NCBI GenBank assembly: GCA_046046245.1
Contig: JBJOKE010000073.1
Location: 1 to 64,000 of the forward strand
From: UBA4615 sp046046245
GTDB taxonomy: Bacteria > Pseudomonadota > Gammaproteobacteria > Burkholderiales > Burkholderiaceae_E
Direction of reading: 5' to 3'
Length of the DNA stretch: 64,000 nucleotides
Shown here: positions 8,598 to 17,467 of the stretch, one piece after another
Layout of the letters: every line of letters begins with the position of its first letter
Position numbering within the stretch: position 1 is the stretch's first letter
Made by a program: the position numbers and the translations under genes
Notes under the pieces: generated by a model
Seen by the model: the letters and a program-made list of their open reading frames with translations, nothing else
The model's database searches: none
What the model was told of the DNA's origin: nothing

Positions 8598-9290
8598 ATG
8601 AGCACCGTCGTCCCCGCCCCCCAGCCCGTCCTCGTCCCCGTCGCCGGCGGCGGATCCTGGCCGGTCCGCCGCGTCTACTGCGTCGGCCGCAACTACGAGG
8701 AGCACGCCAAGGAGATGGGCTTCACCGGCCGCGAGCCGCCGTTCTTCTTCATGAAGCCGGCCGACGCGGTGGTCTTCGTGCCCGAGGGCGAGACCGGCGA
8801 GATCGCCTACCCGCCCGGCACGTCGAACTTCCACTACGAGCTCGAGCTGGTGGCGGCAATCGGCACGGGCGGCGCGAACATCAAGGCCGCCGACGCGATG
8901 AAGCACGTCTGGGGCTACGCGGTCGGCCTGGACATGACCCGCCGCGACCTGCAGGGCGAGATGAAGAAGCAGGGCCGGCCCTGGGAGATCGGCAAGGCCT
9001 TCGACGAGTCGGCGCCGATCGGCCCGATCGTGCCGGCCGCGCAGGCCCCGGGCGCGACCGATGCCGCGATCGAGCTGAAGGTCAACGGCACGGTCAAGCA
9101 GACGAGCAGCACGTCCAAGCTCATCTGGAACATCGCCGAGACCATCGAGCACCTGTCGGCGGTCTGGCGCCTCGAGCCGGGCGACCTGATCTACACCGGC
9201 ACCCCCGAGGGTGTGGGCGCAGTCAAGCCGGGCGACCTGATGGAAGGCCGCGTCGACGGTGTCGGCACGCTGAGGGTCCGCGTGAAGTGA
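8598..9290 (+). CDS. Fumarylacetoacetate hydrolase family protein, fumarylpyruvate hydrolase-like
   Basis: This 230-residue protein belongs to the FAH fold family of C-C bond hydrolases acting on beta-diketo acids. Visible signatures are VYCVGRNYEEHAKEMG near the N-terminus, PFFFMKPADAVV, and the metal-binding acidic pair in the HYELELVAAIG segment. The C-terminal half carries MIWN-like SSTSKLIWNIAETIEHLS and the closing LIYTGTPEGVGAVKPGDLM loop. The length and YCVGRNYxEHA start match fumarylpyruvate hydrolases of the gentisate pathway (NagK type), which release fumarate and pyruvate. No gentisate dioxygenase or isomerase lies next to it, so the in vivo substrate is uncertain. Its stop is one base from the stop of the convergent channel gene. 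Confidence 0.85.
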   Translation: MSTVVPAPQPVLVPVAGGGSWPVRRVYCVGRNYEEHAKEMGFTGREPPFFFMKPADAVVFVPEGETGEIAYPPGTSNFHYELELVAAIGTGGANIKAADAMKHVWGYAVGLDMTRRDLQGEMKKQGRPWEIGKAFDESAPIGPIVPAAQAPGATDAAIELKVNGTVKQTSSTSKLIWNIAETIEHLSAVWRLEPGDLIYTGTPEGVGAVKPGDLMEGRVDGVGTLRVRVK

Positions 9291-9291
9291 A

Positions 9292-10587
9292 TCAGGCGGC
9301 GGCGCCGGCCGCGGTGCCGCCCTCGATCTTCACCACCCGCTGCGGGAACGGGATCTCGATCCCCTGCTCGCGGAACGCCCGCAGGATCGCGAGGTTCACG
9401 TCGGAGCGCAGCGCGAGGGTGCCGGCCGTCGGATCCTTGATCCAGAACCCCACCTCGAGCGTGATCGCCGAGTCGGCGAAGGCCACGAGGAAGGCCATCG
9501 GCGGCGGATCCTGCAGCACCCTGGACTGTGCGCGGGCGGACTCGACCATCAGCGCCATCGCGCGCTCGACGTCGCTCGCGTAGCCGATGCCCACCTGCAC
9601 CGCCACGCGCTGGTTGGTGTTGGTGAAGGTCTCGCTCTCCACCACCGAGCTCACCAGCATCTCGTTCGGCACGATCGAGTCGACGCCGTCCATGCCCTTG
9701 AGCACGGTGTAGCGGGTGCGGATGTCGGTGACGATGCCGCGGTTGGTACCGACGCGGATCAGGCGGCCCGGCTCGATCGAGCGGTCGAGCAGGATGATGA
9801 AGCCCGAGATGTAGTTGGCCGCGATCTTCTGCATGCCGAAGCCGAGGCCGACGCCGAGCGCGCCGCCGAACACGGACAGCGTGGTCAGGTCGATGCCCAC
9901 CATCGGCAGCGCGACCAGCAGCGCGAGCGTCATCAGCACCGGCTGCGCGATCCGGCTGATCACCGCCCGGGCACCGACGTCGACGTCCACCTCGCCGGCC
10001 AGCCTCGCGTCGATCGCCCGGCTCGCCCACAGCGCGAGCACCGCGGCGAGCCCGACGGTGAACACGCCGGTGATCAGCTGCAGCAGCGTCAGCTTCGACT
10101 TGCCCAGCGGGATCGCGATCGCCTCGAGGGTGTCGAGCAGCACCGGCAGCAGGTCGAGCACGTGCAGCGCCACCAGGCCCCAGATCACCGCGGTGATGGT
10201 CCGCTCGAAGGTGCCCATCCAGCGGGCCTGCCGGAAGGTCTGCCGCAGGACCAGCACGACGGTCCGCACCGCGGCCAGCGAGACCAGCAGCGCGATCGCG
10301 ACCGACAGCAGGCTCACCGGCACGAAGCGCTGCAGCACCGAGCGCGCGACGAGCATCAGCAGCAGCGCGACGAGCGGCCAGGCCACGCGGCGGGCCCAGG
10401 CGACCGCGAGCCGGGCCGGCCCCTTCGCCACGAGGCGCCGCTCGAGGCTGCCGGCGACGAGCCACGCCAGGCCCAGGCAGACGACGACGGCGACGGCGGC
10501 CCACCAGCCATGGCCGGTGGACAGCTCGCGGACGAGCCGGTTCACGAGCGGGCCGAGCAGGTGCAGGTCGAATTCGAAACCGTTCAT
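9292..10587 (-). CDS. MscS-family mechanosensitive ion channel
   Basis: This is an inner-membrane small-conductance mechanosensitive channel protein that gates solute release on hypo-osmotic shock. I chose the ATG at 10587 (431 aa) because the frame upstream has no coding character. About five to six hydrophobic segments occupy the first 240 residues. The MscS core follows: a pore helix rich in Gly/Ala (GGALGVGLGFGMQKIAANYI), a beta domain (IRVGTNRGIVTDIRTRYTVL, then SIVPNEMLVSSVVES) and the alpha/beta C-terminal domain ending IEIPFPQRVVKIEG. It is longer than E. coli MscS (286 aa) because of the extra N-terminal helices, as in several MscS paralogues. Confidence 0.92.
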   Translation of the reverse strand: MNGFEFDLHLLGPLVNRLVRELSTGHGWWAAVAVVVCLGLAWLVAGSLERRLVAKGPARLAVAWARRVAWPLVALLLMLVARSVLQRFVPVSLLSVAIALLVSLAAVRTVVLVLRQTFRQARWMGTFERTITAVIWGLVALHVLDLLPVLLDTLEAIAIPLGKSKLTLLQLITGVFTVGLAAVLALWASRAIDARLAGEVDVDVGARAVISRIAQPVLMTLALLVALPMVGIDLTTLSVFGGALGVGLGFGMQKIAANYISGFIILLDRSIEPGRLIRVGTNRGIVTDIRTRYTVLKGMDGVDSIVPNEMLVSSVVESETFTNTNQRVAVQVGIGYASDVERAMALMVESARAQSRVLQDPPPMAFLVAFADSAITLEVGFWIKDPTAGTLALRSDVNLAILRAFREQGIEIPFPQRVVKIEGGTAAGAAA

Positions 10588-10654
10588 CCGGCAAGCATAG
10601 CGGACGATCGCGCTACCATTGCCGCCACCCGAGGACACGAGAGAGACACGCGCC

Positions 10655-11752
10655 ATGGCCGAGAAGATCGTCCACCCCGAGACCATGCACCGCTGGATGG
10701 TCGACCTGTGGCAGCGCGCCGGATCGAGCGCGCGCGAGGCGACGCTGACCGCCGACCACCTCGTCGGCGCGAACCTCGCCGGCCACGACTCGCACGGCGT
10801 CGGCATGGCGCCGCGCTACGTGAAGTCGTGGAAGGTGAACGAGCTGCAGCTGAACCAGACGGTCGAGGTGGTCGTCGACAACGGCCCGATGATCACCGTC
10901 GACGGCCGGCACGGCATGGGCCAGTCGGTCACGCACCAGGCGATGGAGATCGCGATCGCCCGCGCGCGCGAGCACGGCGTCTGCGTGATGGGCCTGAGGA
11001 ACTCGCACCACCTGGGCCGCGTCGGCCACTGGGCCGAGCAGGCGGTCGCGGCCGGCCTCGCGTCGATCCACTTCACCAACGCGGTGTCCACGATCCCGAT
11101 GGTCGCGCCGCACGGCGGCGGCACCGCGCGCTTCCTGACGAACCCGTTCACCGTCGGCATCCCGCGGCAGGGCGGCGAGCCCTTCCTGCTCGACTTCGCC
11201 ACCAGCGCGATCGCGCACGGCAAGGTCCGCGTGGCCTGGAACAAGAAGAAGTCCGACCCCACGGTGCAGGTGCCCGAGGGCTCGCTGATCGACGCGATGG
11301 GCCGCCCCACCCGCGACCCGAACGTGATGTTCGAGCCGCCCGAGGGCCCGCACGGCGCACTGCAGACCGCGGCCGGCCACAAGGGCTACGCGCTCGCGAT
11401 GGTCTGCGAGCTGCTGGGCGCCGCGCTCACCGGCGGGGCGACCGCCGCGCCCGCGCACCGGACGATGCAGTTCGGGATCTGGAACAGCATGTTCACGATC
11501 GTCTTCGACCCGAACCGCATCGGGTCGGCCGAGCACTTCGCGCACGAGGCGCGGGAGTTCTGCGACTGGGTGCAGTCGGCGCCGCTGTCGGGCGCGACGG
11601 ACCGGATCATGATGCCGGGCGACCCCGAGCGGCGTTCGCGCGCGGCCCGGGCCGACGGGCTGCCGATCGACCTGGGCACGCTCGCCGAACTGGACGAGGC
11701 GGCGCGGATCGTCGACCCCTCGCTGCCGGCGCTGTCCACGCTCGCCCGGTGA
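10655..11752 (+). CDS. Ldh2-family NAD(P)-dependent oxidoreductase (malate/L-lactate dehydrogenase type)
   Basis: The product belongs to the LDH2/MDH2 family of cytosolic NAD(P)-dependent 2-hydroxyacid dehydrogenases, which is unrelated to classical lactate dehydrogenase. The start at 10655 (365 aa) is preferred over an upstream ATG at 10619 because GAGAGA lies 9-14 bases before it. Family markers include LVGANLAGHDSHGVGMAPRY near residues 35-55, LRNSHHLGRVGHWAEQA with the conserved histidines, and the glycine-rich GHKGYALAMVCELLGAALTG. Members act on malate, lactate, ureidoglycolate, sulfolactate or delta-piperideine-2-carboxylate, so the substrate is open. The thioesterase gene begins 10 bases after the stop, suggesting co-transcription. 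Confidence 0.88.
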   Translation: MAEKIVHPETMHRWMVDLWQRAGSSAREATLTADHLVGANLAGHDSHGVGMAPRYVKSWKVNELQLNQTVEVVVDNGPMITVDGRHGMGQSVTHQAMEIAIARAREHGVCVMGLRNSHHLGRVGHWAEQAVAAGLASIHFTNAVSTIPMVAPHGGGTARFLTNPFTVGIPRQGGEPFLLDFATSAIAHGKVRVAWNKKKSDPTVQVPEGSLIDAMGRPTRDPNVMFEPPEGPHGALQTAAGHKGYALAMVCELLGAALTGGATAAPAHRTMQFGIWNSMFTIVFDPNRIGSAEHFAHEAREFCDWVQSAPLSGATDRIMMPGDPERRSRAARADGLPIDLGTLAELDEAARIVDPSLPALSTLAR

Positions 11753-11762
11753 GGCGGGCGCG

Positions 11763-12191
11763 ATGACCGCGGGGGTCCGCTCGAGCGTGCTGCCGGTGCA
11801 CGTGGAGTTCGGGCACTGCGACCCCGCGGGCATCGTCTGGTACCCGAACTTCTACGAGTGGTTCGACGCGGCGAGCCACCGGCTCGCCGAGCGCGCGGGC
11901 GTGGGCCTGCACGCGCTGCGCGCGCAGGGCTACCTCGGGCTGCCGCTGATGCAGACCGGCGCGACCTACCTGCGCCCCACGCGCTTCGGCGACGACGTCG
12001 AGGTGCGCAGCGAGGTGGTCTCGTTCGAGACGAAGTCGTTCCGCATCGAGCACCGGATCGTCTGCGGCGAGGAGCTGCGGCTGGAGGGCTTCGAGGTGCG
12101 CTTCCTCGGCGCGCCCCACCCCACCGACCCGCAGCGGCTGCGGGCGGCCGAGATCCCGAGCTCGTTCCGCGCGGCGTTCGGGTTCGACTGA
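11763..12191 (+). CDS. Acyl-CoA thioesterase, 4-hydroxybenzoyl-CoA thioesterase family
   Basis: This 142-residue single hotdog-fold protein hydrolyses acyl-CoA thioesters in the cytosol. The family motif is VEFGHCDPAGIVWYPNFYEW, in which Asp20 is the expected catalytic carboxylate and the following Tyr-Pro-Asn-Phe packs on the helix. The length matches 4-hydroxybenzoyl-CoA thioesterase and YbgC. A GAGGCGGG run 5' of the ATG serves as ribosome site. It follows the Ldh2-type gene at a 10-base distance. Aromatic acyl-CoA or short branched acyl-CoA are both possible substrates. Confidence 0.88.
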   Translation: MTAGVRSSVLPVHVEFGHCDPAGIVWYPNFYEWFDAASHRLAERAGVGLHALRAQGYLGLPLMQTGATYLRPTRFGDDVEVRSEVVSFETKSFRIEHRIVCGEELRLEGFEVRFLGAPHPTDPQRLRAAEIPSSFRAAFGFD

Positions 12192-12266
12192 GCAGCCGAT
12201 CCGCGGCGCCCCGCCGGGCTTGATACCCGTCATCCCCGCGCCGCGGGCGGGCACCATAATCGGCGG

Positions 12267-14984
12267 ATGAGCCGACACCGCCTCTCCCCGCTGCTGGATC
12301 CGACGTCCGTCGCGCTGTATGGCGCCACCGACCGCGAAGGCGCGATCGCCCGGCTGCTGCTGCAGACCCTGCAGGCGGGCGGCTTCGGGGGCAGGATCGC
12401 CGCGATCGATCCGACGCGGACCGAGGTGCTCGGCGTGCGCTGCGCGGCGAGCGCCGCCGCGCTCGACTTCGTGCCGGACGTGGCGCTGGCCGCGGTGCCG
12501 GCCGACGCGCTCGCCGGCGTCGTCGACGACTGCGCGGCCAAGGGCACGCGCTTCGTCGTGGTCTACTCGACGGACTTCGACCCGTCGGCCGACCACGGAC
12601 ACGACGAGCAGGACGCGCTGCTGCGCCACGCGCGGGCGAAGGGCGTGCGGATCGTCGGCCCTCACTGCATGGCGCTGATGCGGCCGGGCAGCGGCTTCGA
12701 TGCGGGCTTCTCGCCGGGCCGGGTCAAGCCGGGCCGCGTCGCGCTGCTGTCGCAGTCGGGCGCGGTGCTCAGCGCGCTGCTCGACTGGGCCGCGCCCTCG
12801 GGCATCGGCTTCTCGTCGGTGCTGTCGCTCGGTCGCGCGCTCGACCTCGACTTCGGCGAGCTGCTCGACTGGTACCTGTTCGACCACCAGACCGACAGCG
12901 TGCTGCTCTACCTCGAGGGCGTGCACGACGCGCGCGGCTTCATGTCGAGCGTGCGCGCGCTGTCGCGCGTGAAGCCGGTGGTCATCATGAAGGCCGGCCG
13001 CGACACCGGGCCGGGGCGTGCCGCAGGCGCCTCGCACTCCGACGCGCTGACCGGCAACGACCGCGTGTTCGACGCGGCGATCGCGCGGGCCGGCGCCGTG
13101 CGCGCGAACACCACGTTCCAGCTGCTCGCGGCGGCGCGGCTGCTCGCGCTGCGCAAGCGTCCCGGCGGGCCGCGGCTGGCGATCGTCGCCAACGGCGGCG
13201 GGCCGGGCGTGATCGCGGCCGACGCGGTCGCGGCCAGCCCGCTCGAGCTCGCCGCGCTGTCGGAGGCGACGGTGGCCGCGCTCGACGCGGCGGTGCCCGG
13301 ACGCGGCTCGCACCGCAACCCGGTCAACGTGCTGACCGACGCCGATGCGGGGCGCATCGAGGCCGCGCTGAAGGCGGTGCTCGCGGATCCGGGCGTGGAC
13401 GCCGCGCTGGCGCTCTTCGTTCCGCAGACCGTCACCTCGTCCGACCGGGCCGCCGAGGCGATCGTGCGCGCGGCCGCGGACCAGCCCAAGCTGGTCGCCG
13501 CGGTGCTCGCCGGCGGCGCGTCGGCCGCGGCCGGCCAGCGCCGCCTCGACCAGGCCGGCATCCCGCAGTTCCTGTCGCCCGAGAACGCGGTCGATGCGCT
13601 CGGGCTGCTGCAGAGCTTCGCGAACAACCAGCAGAAGCTGCGCCAGACGCCGGTCGCGATCGACGAGGGCTACGCGCCCGACGTGGCCGCGGCCGAGGCG
13701 CTGTACCACAAGGTGCTGGCCGAGGGCCGGACGCTGCTCGACGAGGTCGAGTCGAAGACGCTGCTCGGCTTCTTCGGCATCGAGGCGCCGCCGTCGATCG
13801 TCGCGGCCGACCCGCAGGGCGCGGCGGCGGCCGCGTCGCGGCTGGGCTTCCCCGTGGTGCTGAAGGTGCTGTCGCCGGACATCGGCCACAAGTCCGACGT
13901 GGGCGGCGTGCGGATCAACGTGCAGTCGTGCGCGGCCGCGCACGCGGCGGCCGAGGACATCCTCGAGAGCGTCGCGCGGATCCGGCCCGATGCGCGGATC
14001 GCCGGCCTCGTCGTGCAGCCGATGGTCCGCACCCGCCACCAGCGCGAGGTCTACCTCGGGATGGCGACCGATCCGATGTTCGGCGCGGTGATCGCGTTCG
14101 GCGCGGGCGGCGTGGCGGTCGAGCAGATCGACGACGTGGCGATCGGACTGCCGCCGCTGAACCCGCTGCTCGCGCGCTCATTGGTCGCGCGCACGCGGGT
14201 GGCGCGGCTGCTGCGCGCCTACCGCAACGTGCCCGGGATCGACTTCCCGAAGCTCGAGCAGACGCTGGTGCGCTTCTCGGCGCTGGTGTGTGCATGCCCG
14301 TGGATCGCGAGCCTCGACATCAATCCGCTGGTGGTCGACGAGGATCGCGTGACCGCGCTCGACGCGCGGATCGAGGTCAAGACCCCGGCCGACACGATGA
14401 AGGTCCGCTGGCGCGGCGCCTACGGCCATCTCGCGATCCATCCGTATCCGCGCGAGCTCGAGGAGACGGTGACGCTGAGGAACGGCGAGGTCGTGCTGCT
14501 GCGGCCGATCCGGCCCGAGGACGCCGCGCTCGAGCGCGAGTTCGTCGCGCGGCTGTCGCCGCAGACGCTCTACCGCCGATTCATGATGCCGGTGAAGGAG
14601 CTGTCGGACGCGATGATCGAGCGCTTCACGCAGATCGACTACGACCGCGAGCTGGCGCTGGTGGCGCTGCACCGCGACGGGGGCGGCACGCCGGGCGGGC
14701 CGGGCTCGCGCCTGGTCGGGGTCGCGCGGATCATCCCGACCTGGGAGGACGGCGTGGCCGAGTTCGCGATCGTCGTCGGCGACTGGATGCAGCACTCGGG
14801 GCTGGGCCGCGAGCTGATGCTGCGCCTGTTCGACGCCGGCCGCGCGCGCGGCTACTCGGTGATCGAGGGGATCGTGCTCGGCGAGAACCTGTCGATGCTG
14901 CGGTTCTGCGAGCGGCTGGGGTTCAGGATCAAGCTGAATCCGGACGATCCGGCCGAGCGGATCGCGCGCAGGGCGCTCGACTGA
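12267..14984 (+). CDS. NDP-forming acyl-CoA synthetase/GNAT fusion, Pka/PatZ-like protein acetyltransferase
   Basis: The 905-residue protein has the layout of bacterial Pka/PatZ (YfiQ) lysine acetyltransferases. It has a CoA-binding Rossmann domain (about 7-130), flavodoxin-like succinyl-CoA-ligase domains (about 145-460), an ATP-grasp domain (about 480-710, with FPVVLKVLSPDIGHKSDVGG) and a C-terminal GNAT domain (about 735-900, with LSPQTLYRRFMMPVKEL and the GLGRELMLRLFDAG acetyl-CoA loop). The phosphohistidine of active ADP-forming synthetases is at the expected place (SHSDALTG, His257). The likely role is acetylation and inactivation of acyl-CoA synthetases in the cytosol. The retained histidine and ATP-grasp leave ADP-forming acyl-CoA synthesis possible as well. 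Confidence 0.9.
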   Translation: MSRHRLSPLLDPTSVALYGATDREGAIARLLLQTLQAGGFGGRIAAIDPTRTEVLGVRCAASAAALDFVPDVALAAVPADALAGVVDDCAAKGTRFVVVYSTDFDPSADHGHDEQDALLRHARAKGVRIVGPHCMALMRPGSGFDAGFSPGRVKPGRVALLSQSGAVLSALLDWAAPSGIGFSSVLSLGRALDLDFGELLDWYLFDHQTDSVLLYLEGVHDARGFMSSVRALSRVKPVVIMKAGRDTGPGRAAGASHSDALTGNDRVFDAAIARAGAVRANTTFQLLAAARLLALRKRPGGPRLAIVANGGGPGVIAADAVAASPLELAALSEATVAALDAAVPGRGSHRNPVNVLTDADAGRIEAALKAVLADPGVDAALALFVPQTVTSSDRAAEAIVRAAADQPKLVAAVLAGGASAAAGQRRLDQAGIPQFLSPENAVDALGLLQSFANNQQKLRQTPVAIDEGYAPDVAAAEALYHKVLAEGRTLLDEVESKTLLGFFGIEAPPSIVAADPQGAAAAASRLGFPVVLKVLSPDIGHKSDVGGVRINVQSCAAAHAAAEDILESVARIRPDARIAGLVVQPMVRTRHQREVYLGMATDPMFGAVIAFGAGGVAVEQIDDVAIGLPPLNPLLARSLVARTRVARLLRAYRNVPGIDFPKLEQTLVRFSALVCACPWIASLDINPLVVDEDRVTALDARIEVKTPADTMKVRWRGAYGHLAIHPYPRELEETVTLRNGEVVLLRPIRPEDAALEREFVARLSPQTLYRRFMMPVKELSDAMIERFTQIDYDRELALVALHRDGGGTPGGPGSRLVGVARIIPTWEDGVAEFAIVVGDWMQHSGLGRELMLRLFDAGRARGYSVIEGIVLGENLSMLRFCERLGFRIKLNPDDPAERIARRALD

Positions 14985-15086
14985 CGGGGGGGCCGTGCCC
15001 CGGCCGGGCGGTCGGCCGCGCGCGGCGCGGCGCCGCTGGGCGGCGCGCCGCGACGCGCGGGCGCCGCGGCGGTCGCCCGCGGGCGG

Positions 15087-15509
15087 TCAGAACAGCGCGA
15101 AGCCCTCGACGCCGTAGGTGGTGCGGAAGTGGTCGGCGAGCGCGCGGGCGCGCAGGCGGGCGTCGTCGACCTCGCCGATCGTCTCCTCGTGGCGGGCCGA
15201 CTGCACGATCGCCACCGACAGCATCTCGCTGAAGTGCTCGACCGACTCGGCGCCGGCACCGCCCCAGCGCACGCGCAGCAGGTCGACGCCCTCGGGCGAG
15301 GCCTGCGGGTCGGCGACCGGATGCAGCGCGGTCACCAGGTGACCGTGGACCAGGTTGCGGACAGCCTCCACCTCCGACGATCGGACCGAGCGGATCGGCG
15401 CGAAGCCGGCCAGCTGGCTCATGAACTCGACCGCCTTCTGGGCGGCGGTCTTGTCGCGCGTGGGGCTGCGCGGCGCGGCGCGGTCGGCGAGGGCGAGGTC
15501 GTGCTGCAT
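15087..15509 (-). CDS. Hypothetical protein, 140 aa
   Basis: I do not recognise this family. The ATG at 15509 is preceded by AGGA at a good distance and gives 140 residues; a longer start at 15572 lacks a ribosome site. The N-terminal 20 residues are basic and flexible, and the rest looks mostly helical (KAVEFMSQLAGFA, VEHFSEMLSVAIVQSARH, ARLRARALADHFRTTYG). There is no signal peptide or membrane segment. The gene stands alone between two intergenic gaps and converges on the acetyltransferase gene. Presence of a ribosome site and normal codon positions support it as a real gene. Confidence 0.6.
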   Translation of the reverse strand: MQHDLALADRAAPRSPTRDKTAAQKAVEFMSQLAGFAPIRSVRSSEVEAVRNLVHGHLVTALHPVADPQASPEGVDLLRVRWGGAGAESVEHFSEMLSVAIVQSARHEETIGEVDDARLRARALADHFRTTYGVEGFALF

Positions 15510-15632
15510 GGGTGAGTCCTTGTCTTGGGCCGCGCGCGGGACGCGCACCGCCGGTGACTCCATTGTCGGCACGGATGCGGCGGCGCTGGAGCCGGGAGGC
15601 AGCGCGACCCGACGGACGGATGGCCGGGCCGA

Positions 15633-16004
15633 TCAGCGCGCGCGCAGCGCGGCCGCGGCGAGGCAGCCCCAGCCCGCGAGGAAGGCGGCCCCACCCAACG
15701 GGGTGACCGCGCCGAGCCCCCGCACGCCGCTCAGCGCGAGCGCGTAGAGGCTGCCGCTGAACAGCACGGTGCCGACCAAGAAGGCCCAGCCCGCGGCCTC
15801 GACGAGCCGCGAGCGCCAGGCGCCGGCGGCCTGCGCGACCGCGAGCAGCGCGAGCGCGTGGACGGTCTGGTAGCGCGCGGCGGTCTCCCAGACCGCGAGC
15901 GCCTCGGGCGACAGCCTCGCCTTCAGCGCGTGTGCACCGAATGCGCCGGCGGCCACCGCGACGGCCGCCGACAGCGCGCCGAGCACGACCCAGCGGCGGT
16001 TCAC
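15633..16004 (-). CDS. DUF423 family membrane protein (YgdD type)
   Basis: This is a small inner-membrane protein with about four transmembrane helices and unknown function. The start is a GTG at 16004 whose bases overlap the stop codon of the upstream hydrolase gene (GTGA), giving 123 residues, the usual DUF423 length. It begins VNRRWVVLGALSAAVAVAAG and shows the family pattern AFGAHALKARLSPEALAVWE, YQTVHALALLA and, near the end, LGAVTPLGGAAFLAGWGCLA. The 4-base overlap implies translational coupling to the hydrolase. Confidence 0.9.
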   Translation of the reverse strand: MNRRWVVLGALSAAVAVAAGAFGAHALKARLSPEALAVWETAARYQTVHALALLAVAQAAGAWRSRLVEAAGWAFLVGTVLFSGSLYALALSGVRGLGAVTPLGGAAFLAGWGCLAAAALRAR

Positions 16005-16936
16005 GACGAGGCGCTCGGCGCGGGCGCGACGTCGTCGTCCTCGTCCTCGTCGACCTCGGGCGGCCGGCCGGCCGCGGCGGAGCCGCCGGCGCGCGACGGC
16101 GGCGCGCGCATCGCGCGCTCGGACAGCCAGCGCAGCAGGTCGCGCTCGAAGCGGCGGCGCTCGCGGTCGTGGTGGACCTCGTGGCGGCAGCCCGGATAGA
16201 GGCGCAGCGCGTGGTCGGGATGGCCGCAGGCGGCGGCGAACCGGCGGCTGCCCTCGGGCGAGTTGATCGGATCGTCGGCCCCGTGCAGCAGCAGCAGCGG
16301 ACACGGGAACTCGGCCGCCCGCTCGAGCGTCGCGGCCATCGTGCGCAGGATCTCGGCGCCCCAGCGCATCGACGCGCGGCCGTGCACCAGCGGGTCCGAC
16401 AGGTAGGCGTAGACCTCGGCGTCGTCGCTCGAGATGCCGGCCGGGTCGAGGCCGAGCTCCACGGTCGTGCGCGGTGCGAGCCGCGACAGCAGCCGCGCGG
16501 CCAGCTCGCGCAGCGGCCGGCGCGGCGTACCCTGCACGAGCGCGGGACCGCTCGCGATCACGCCGGCCAGGCCCTGCGGCGCGTGCAGCGCGTGGTCGAG
16601 CACGATCAGCCCGCCCATGCTGTGACCGAACAGGAAGACCGGCCGTCCCGGCGCGAGCGAGCCGGCGAGCGACACGATGGCCGCGGCGTCGCGCCGGTAG
16701 TCGGCCCAGCCGTCGATGTGGCCGCGCGGGCCCGGCGAGCGGCCGAAGCCGCGCAGGTCCGCCGCGCCCACCGCGAAACCGGCGCCGAGCAGCGCGCGAT
16801 GCAGGTCGGCGTAACGGCCGGCGTGTTCGCCGAAGCCGTGGACCATCGCCACGGCGCCCTTGGGCGTGCCGGCGGGGCGCAGCGCGAGGCCGGCGAGCTC
16901 GAGGCCGTCGGCGGTCCTCAGGATGGTTTCGGACAT
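16001..16936 (-). CDS. Alpha/beta hydrolase, monoacylglycerol lipase-like (Hydrolase_4)
   Basis: This 311-residue cytosolic serine hydrolase resembles bacterial and eukaryotic monoacylglycerol lipases and lysophospholipases. It has the oxyanion-hole region MVHGFGEHAGRY, the GFGRSPGPRGHIDGW loop and the nucleophile elbow FGHSMGGL (Ser106). The acid and base are probably the Asp in LLLHGADDPINSPEGS and the His in CRHEVHHDRERRRFERDLL. The last 30 residues are an acidic, low-complexity tail (EVDEDEDDDV) beyond the domain. It overlaps the DUF423 gene by 4 bases. The substrate ester is not predictable. Confidence 0.88.
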   Translation of the reverse strand: MSETILRTADGLELAGLALRPAGTPKGAVAMVHGFGEHAGRYADLHRALLGAGFAVGAADLRGFGRSPGPRGHIDGWADYRRDAAAIVSLAGSLAPGRPVFLFGHSMGGLIVLDHALHAPQGLAGVIASGPALVQGTPRRPLRELAARLLSRLAPRTTVELGLDPAGISSDDAEVYAYLSDPLVHGRASMRWGAEILRTMAATLERAAEFPCPLLLLHGADDPINSPEGSRRFAAACGHPDHALRLYPGCRHEVHHDRERRRFERDLLRWLSERAMRAPPSRAGGSAAAGRPPEVDEDEDDDVAPAPSASS

Positions 16937-17001
16937 GGAAGGTTTCGACAGCGGTCGGGGGCAGGACTAGACTACATCGTACCGGCCGGTGCTCCCTCCC
17001 C

Positions 17002-17376
17002 ATGCAGAAGGCGCTCTACCTCATCGACTCGATCGCCGTCGTCGACCCCTCGATGGCGGGCGCGGTCGTCGTCAGCGGCTCGCACGGCGGCGTCTCCGCG
17101 GCACGCTACGTGCTCGGCATGCCGGCGAAGCCGCATGCGGTCTTCTTCAACGATGCGGGCATCGGCAAGGAGGGAGCCGGGATCGTCGGCCTGGCGATGC
17201 TCGAGCAGGTCTCGGTGATCGCGGCCACCTACTCGCACGAGTCCGCGCGGATCGGCGAGGCGGCCGACGGGCTCGACAGCGGCGTCATCAGCCGCGTCAA
17301 CGACTCGGCGATCCGTGCCGGGCTGCGCGCCGGCCAGCGGGTGGCCGACGTGGTCGCCCGGCTGCGCGGCGGCTGA
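17002..17376 (+). CDS. Conserved-looking hypothetical protein, 124 aa
   Basis: I do not recognise a named family. The ATG at 17002 follows a CCCTCCCC stretch without a clear ribosome site and gives 124 residues. The sequence is well structured: LYLIDSIAVVDPSMAGAVVV is followed by SGSHGGVSAARYVLG, then a beta-strand and Gly-rich loop FFNDAGIGKEGAGIVGLAML, and ends with helices (SAIRAGLRAGQRVADVVARL). The repeated Gly-rich loops after strands suggest a compact alpha/beta protein, possibly ligand-binding. It is divergent from the hydrolase gene and lies upstream of the methyltransferase-like gene on the same strand. Confidence 0.65.
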   Translation: MQKALYLIDSIAVVDPSMAGAVVVSGSHGGVSAARYVLGMPAKPHAVFFNDAGIGKEGAGIVGLAMLEQVSVIAATYSHESARIGEAADGLDSGVISRVNDSAIRAGLRAGQRVADVVARLRGG

Positions 17377-17467
17377 CGCGGGGCGCCGCGGCCGCCGGCG
17401 CGGCCGATTGCGATCGCGTCGCCTCGCTGTCAAGCTCGCGGTCCGTCCGCGACCGCCCCGCCCCGCC

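Noticed and set aside
11607..14039. 810-codon minus-strand open frame opposite the acyl-CoA synthetase gene
   Set aside because: Low-complexity Arg/His/Gly composition; the plus strand holds a fully recognisable protein.
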